A stretch of DNA of 64,000 nucleotides, from contig NW_026262581.1 in assembly GCF_021869535.1 (NCBI RefSeq), positions 77,219,955-77,283,954 of the forward strand, in the 5' to 3' direction. The notes under the pieces are model-generated. The model was given only the letters and a program-made list of their open reading frames with translations. It did not search any database and was not told the DNA's origin. Positions 59,161 through 64,000 of this stretch are shown here, one piece after another (the first letter of the stretch is position 1; the number at the start of each line of letters is the position of its first letter). The translations under genes were made by a program, and so were the position numbers. Source of the DNA: Mytilus californianus (taxonomy: Eukaryota; Mollusca; Bivalvia; Mytilida; Mytilidae).

Positions 59161-60839
59161 GAAGAAATCATAAACCTTTCCAAATGCACCTCTGCAGTAT
59201 ATTTTCAAATCATGTACCCTGTATTAGATTTTTTCCCAAGAAGTTGTAATTTTGTGAAAAAATTGAAGAAAATCATTAATCCTGCCCCCATGCACATCTC
59301 TAGTGTACAACTGTCCTACAAAATAAACAGGTTCTACCTGAAAAAACATGTAAAAGAAAGGGGATTCCTCCCACAAAATTAACTAAGTTCAACAACTACC
59401 GTAGCCCTCATGTGAAAAATTGAAAAAAATCAAAATTGTATCACATTTTAAACTTTTCACAACCCTGAAAGGCAGACATGTGTACACTTTAAAATTAATT
59501 TATAGACCAAATATAGAAGATTTATTACTTTAAAAATTGAAGTGAAAATGTCATTAATTAAAAAAACTTTTTTTATGCAATCTTTGAACCAGGAAAATGA
59601 GGCAAAGGACATGTACATCGCATTTTAAAGGGGCATAATTCCTGCAAAAATAGTTGATTGGCACTTTTGATTTTTAACTTTCCCTGATGCAGTGGACAAT
59701 AAAACATAATAAAGTCTTAAGACTTCAATTAATAGAAAATTAAACTTGTCCGTTGAAGTTATATGCTTTAACTGCTGCAAACAAGTTAGAAATGGACTAG
59801 GCTGATTCATTATCAATAATTCATTTGAAGTTAAAGACTGGACCAACAGGATTGACTGCAGAAATTCCATAAAGATATTGTAATTTTACAGATGTTTTAT
59901 AAAACAAACATCGGAAGAGACAATTATCAAATGGTACAAACATGCCTTTATATTGTAAAAATTCTTTCACTACAAAATAACATTGTTTATATAGGAGAAA
60001 ACCAATCAGACAAACGCATAGCTTACCCCACTAGGGTGTGCATTTTCAAACTGAGTTTGGAAACCTGTAGGACAACCTAAATTGAACCCAGCATCTCTGT
60101 TTTACCCTTTATGACTTGTTCAATTACTTCTATTTCTTTCAATTCATAAAATGTGTGAAAATAATTTGGTCTGACATTTAACAATATCAAATAAAACAAA
60201 AAAAATAATTACCTCCTTTTTCCAAGCAATGAACATCAAGTTGAATTTGGACTGCTTACAAGAAGTTTAATATCATTTTACACTTTCATTTGTGAATCCT
60301 TAGCTATACAATTGATATTTGGCTTTGTATGTACATAAAGGATGTTAATAAACATGATAATTAAGTAGAAATGGTCACCACAAGTCTGGGTAACCAGTAA
60401 AGGTAATACATATTACATGTACATTTACCATATAAGTGTAAAATCAATTATCATAATATCAACAGTCTATAATGATTTCCATCAACTAATTTGTCTGTGG
60501 TCATGTGCTTAAATAGTTCTCTAATTTCTTATAGAATCTAGACCATATAAATAAAATATCGGAGAGAGAATATCAATTAAGATTCAGATAATGCGATTCT
60601 CTAATTAATAGTCAGTAGTTACAAGTATTGTCAACTTTAGGAATTCCATAATTTCTGTAATTTCTGGGGCCAAATATAGCTCTAATATCATTATTGCTCC
60701 TTTAGCATTATATTCAAATTTAATAACATATATCCACCAGAGTCCAATTAACATGTATTACAGAAACTATAGTTAATTACGCAGGAGATAAAAATTTGGA
60801 ATTTTTTTATTGCAGTAAATGCTGAAAATAAAGTGTATT
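59161..60839. other. Gene-free stretch with worn family D core
   Basis: Phrases at 59460-59620 ('cagacatgtgtacac', 'ccaaatatagaag', 'accaggaaaatgaggca') recall the family D core in plus orientation. No ORF with recognisable product. Confidence 0.35.
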
Positions 60840-61230
60840 TGTGCAGATAATTTCAAAAGTTTCAAATTTAAAACTCAAGGCTCGCAGATCATTTTAAATA
60901 TATTTAAAAATTTAACTGTCAAGAGTGGAGAAATACCTTATTGCATGAGATTTGGTGATAATTTAGTTTGTTTCTCTGATAATTTTCAGAAAATACAAAT
61001 GTATGCAGACAAACTTAATCCTTCTTTTTCAATGATCTGCAAAAAGGTGTATTCCATCTAAGTAATGTCATCGGGCATGGTCGCCCTTCTCCATCACATC
61101 AAAATAGGAAATTCAGAGGAAAGCAATAAAATTTTGAACAATGAAGAACTGAGATCAAATGAACAACATATAGATTTTTAAATCAACAAGTCAGAGAAAG
61201 GTATCATAATCAGCTAAGAATTAGATAACA
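60840..61230 (+). repeat. Dispersed repeat, copy 2 of a pair
   Basis: Matches 58760-59160. An 80-codon ORF (60819-61061) falls inside it. The other copy does not keep the frame open, so it is not called as a gene. Confidence 0.6.
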
Positions 61231-63569
61231 TATATATACATGATACATGTATCTGCATACAGTAGCCATCATTTCCTTCATTATAGATATTAACATTATG
61301 AGTATTAAATGTTGCTGCTAAACCTTGACGCATAAAACAATATGGTTAACCCTTGTAACTAAAACTACACTGATGATATAGTGAGTCATTTCTTTTTAAA
61401 TTCTATGTAACTTTGATTAACAAGACAGTTACACTGACTTTGAACTTTTAAATAATAGTTATGTATCTTATAAGACTGTAAAAATAACATTTATATAGAT
61501 TGAAAGCCATCAAACTGAACAAACAGGGGAGCTTAGATTATAAATTGATTTGTGGAAGCTTCATTTAGCAATTTTACCTTCATCAGCCTTAGGCATAACT
61601 AGCCTGATAATCAATAAGTTCTAGGATATATAGTGTGACAAAACTTTTTATTAACTTGTTCTGTAAACATTTTCTCCTGACAGGAGATTGGGAAACCGAA
61701 TCATAGAATAGACCTCTGTGTAAATGTCAACAATAAGTCTAATGGCTTTATATTGTTAAGTTCAACTTAACTATGACAACATCAAATTTTGATGGTAGTG
61801 GAAAATCAGAATCTGTATAAGATCATGAAACAAAATCACTTCACTCACTTGATAAACATAAACTGTCGACGACACAGAGATATGTCTCGCCTGTAAGTTA
61901 TTTTTTAATAGCACAATGTAAATGTTGAAATTAAAATGGCAATTTGTTAACATGTAAACTATGCAAAAAATGTGGTCAATGAACCATGATTTAAGGTGCA
62001 GGGCCAAATAATTTCCCTGGAAATGAGGTATGTCAATCTGAATATTATTACAACTGCATACAAATATCACTGACTGATCATTAGTTTTTCCCCTTAATCT
62101 GATCTAATCACCAACTTTAACAAATTGTTGACGCTAGTGCTGGAAACAGCATGCCTAAGTCTTGCCTCCCCTTATTTGTAGAGGTGTGACAAAAAGTAAG
62201 AGGAACAACATTTATATTGCTGTTCTTCATCTCAGTTACAGTCAGGCCTTAATTGAACATGGAAAGAAGATCAGACCTCACTGCAATCTCAAGATTCCCA
62301 TGCTCTGTTATATATCTTCATTAAGTGTATCATCTCTAGCATACATTATTTCTAGCATGGCAAGAAATTAGAAGTTTCCCGCTAGCCTGCTGAAAGTAGA
62401 TTTTATAGACTGGAGCAAGCTTATCTCAAGTTCAAGCTCAAGTTCAACTTGCCTGCTAGGACAATTAATTTCTTTTTTTAACAATATTTAAAGGCAAGTA
62501 AAATTTAGGAGTTTGACAATTTGGCCAGTTGACACAATATTGTAATATTCCTGTCTATGAATGGCAAATCTAACTGTGCAGTTTTTAGAATATGATGCTT
62601 TTTTCTACTGGCTGCTTAGCCATCACTTGTAAGGACATTACAAAAATATGTAATTAAATCAATCTAAAATCATGTGCAATGTGAAAAAAAAACCTAATAC
62701 CTGAGCTATATTTGAAGTAATGACCACATGATGACCTTTTCGTGCATGTCCTTTGTCACAGCAGAGATCACCACATTGCTGCACAAAGAATTAAATGTGT
62801 CAATTTTTTGGTAATCAAATCTGTTCTGTTTTCAATTAATTAGAAACTAAGACATTCAATACAGATTTTAGAAAAATAAATTTTGACAAAATAGGAGTAT
62901 ATTTCTATGCGACATTAAGTTCCCTTGCTCAGCAGCTGAAATAATATAAGTCAAATTCTTTTTACCATTTTTTTTCCTAATACTATAACAGACATATTAG
63001 TACAGAAATAGCACAAATTCATTAGGATCCAGTGCCTAAAGTAAGATGTCAGAAAATATTAAGCAAATGAAAAATCATTTTATGATAAATCATTTACCTC
63101 AAAGCTAAAAGAAATTAAGTCAGCTGACTTAACTTGCATAATGACTGCGGGAACTGAGTTATAACTTTCAGTAGCCTAAACTTTTTATGATAATACCCAG
63201 GCCTGTTTGTATCTACATTATTGTCATATATATGTATTAAACTCAAAACTATATAAGTTATCACTTTGGAATGATACTTGAGGTAAATCTATCTATTCAG
63301 TCTAAATTAATGAAACATCAATCATGCAAAATGATTTGACTGATGGATATAATTCTAAGTAAGATGACATCAAAACAATGCAAATTTAAGTACAAAAAAT
63401 ATGCTTTAAAATGCAGAGGGCAAACAAATGTTGTAATTAAGAGTATACATGTAAAAGTGTGATACTACATAAAATAAAAACAACCTCCCATACTTGAGGC
63501 AAGTACATTACGGCATTACCACCAAGGTTGTCCGAAAGTAAATAGGATATTTTAAATGGCAAAACAAAA
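61231..63569. other. Gene-free stretch with a D-related fragment
   Basis: At 61862-61900 'ctgtcgacgacacagagat' and 'atgtctcgcctg' resemble the head of family D ('gagatgtctcgcctt'); worn text follows to about 62060. The rest holds no supportable feature. Confidence 0.4.
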
Positions 63570-63862
63570 ATTTTTGTCAGAACACCATGCCTAGTTCACA
63601 CACTTAATTTCCATGCATAGTAACTAGGAAATCAGGGTCAAAACCCTAATATGGCATATATTAAAAAGTTAACATCATAATTAACATATGTACTAAGTTT
63701 TTCAAGTTCATGTGACCACAAATTCCTGGTACATGTAAACTATATGAACTAGAAATTTTTACCTAATATATGGCACTAACAAACAAAAACACACACTAAC
63801 AGGCAAACAATATGGCATAATAATGACTCTGCCATCTTAGGCGAGGCATCAAAATGTTTCTA
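63570..63862 (+). repeat. Worn E-type element
   Basis: 'ccatgcctagttcacacac', 'gtcaaaaccctaatatggca' and 'tactaagtttttcaagttca' follow the order of E at 40190-40420, ending 'taggcgaggcatcaaaa'. The last part may pair GCCT ... AGGC with upstream sequence. Plus orientation. Confidence 0.5.
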
Positions 63863-64000
63863 AATTAACAACAAATATGTTCCAATTCAAATTGTGAAAT
63901 GACTTATGTTTTTACTTCAACCTTTGCAGAGTCTTAATTGAACTGAAGCCTCATCTCCAGTACTAAGCTGACATTTTCCTACTTGCATTAAATGAAACAA

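Noticed and set aside
60819-61061. 80-codon ORF
   Set aside because: Lies in a dispersed repeat whose second copy (58760-59160) does not keep the frame.

Overview
This is an AT-rich, gene-poor, repeat-dense animal sequence. Dispersed-repeat wording that I recognise from marine mussels ('gatgtggtatgattgcc', 'aagtcaggagcctctgg', 'gaaaatgaggtcaaggtc') points to a bivalve, probably Mytilus. No search was run, so the genus is an inference.

Host gene. The only clear host coding exon is at 4317-4529 on the minus strand. It encodes the first 61 residues of a plasma-membrane Ca2+-ATPase (PMCA/ATP2B-like) and ends in a strong donor site. Two small minus-strand segments have good splice sites at both ends (20517-20538 and 37367-37415) and look like upstream 5'-UTR exons. 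On this reading, most of the window is intron of one large minus-strand gene. The 22-nt candidate exon would add an 11-codon upstream ORF to the PMCA leader.

Layout. 1-4.3 kb: degenerate repeats, a decayed reverse-transcriptase fragment (minus strand) and a hairpin-ended element. 4.3-9 kb: the PMCA exon, three MITE-like inverted-repeat elements and a composite tandem-repeat element (5129-6774). 9.3-10.5 kb: a ~106-bp tandem array with a 38-bp perfect palindrome. 10.5-20 kb: mostly featureless intron with one palindromic MITE. 21-31 kb: dispersed repeats, a 69-bp tandem repeat, a tRNA-Leu-like SINE and several hairpin-ended elements. 34.56-36.99 kb: a 53-bp satellite with a higher-order duplication. 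37.96-39.16 kb and 40.17-48.48 kb: hairpin-ended elements, the second block being a nest five insertions deep. 51.77-57.97 kb: a CR1/Jockey-group LINE with an intact 1157-residue EN-RT ORF2 and an ORF1 broken by a stop at codon 4. 58-64 kb: degenerate repeats.

Most interesting points. (1) Several sequence-unrelated element families (A to G in this annotation) share one plan: a 5' hairpin or inverted repeat, a core of tandem repeats, a GAC/GGAC-rich stretch, and a GC-rich 3' hairpin followed at once by ATAAAA or a close variant. All recognisable copies lie on the plus strand, antisense to the host gene, and the nest gives their ends nearly to the base. (2) One copy (27121-27991) is a chimera with the head of family B and the tail of family C. 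(3) LINE ORF2 begins with a hydrophobic leader that ends in a 2A-like motif, GNIETNPGP. (4) A 22-nt exon may switch a PMCA uORF on and off.
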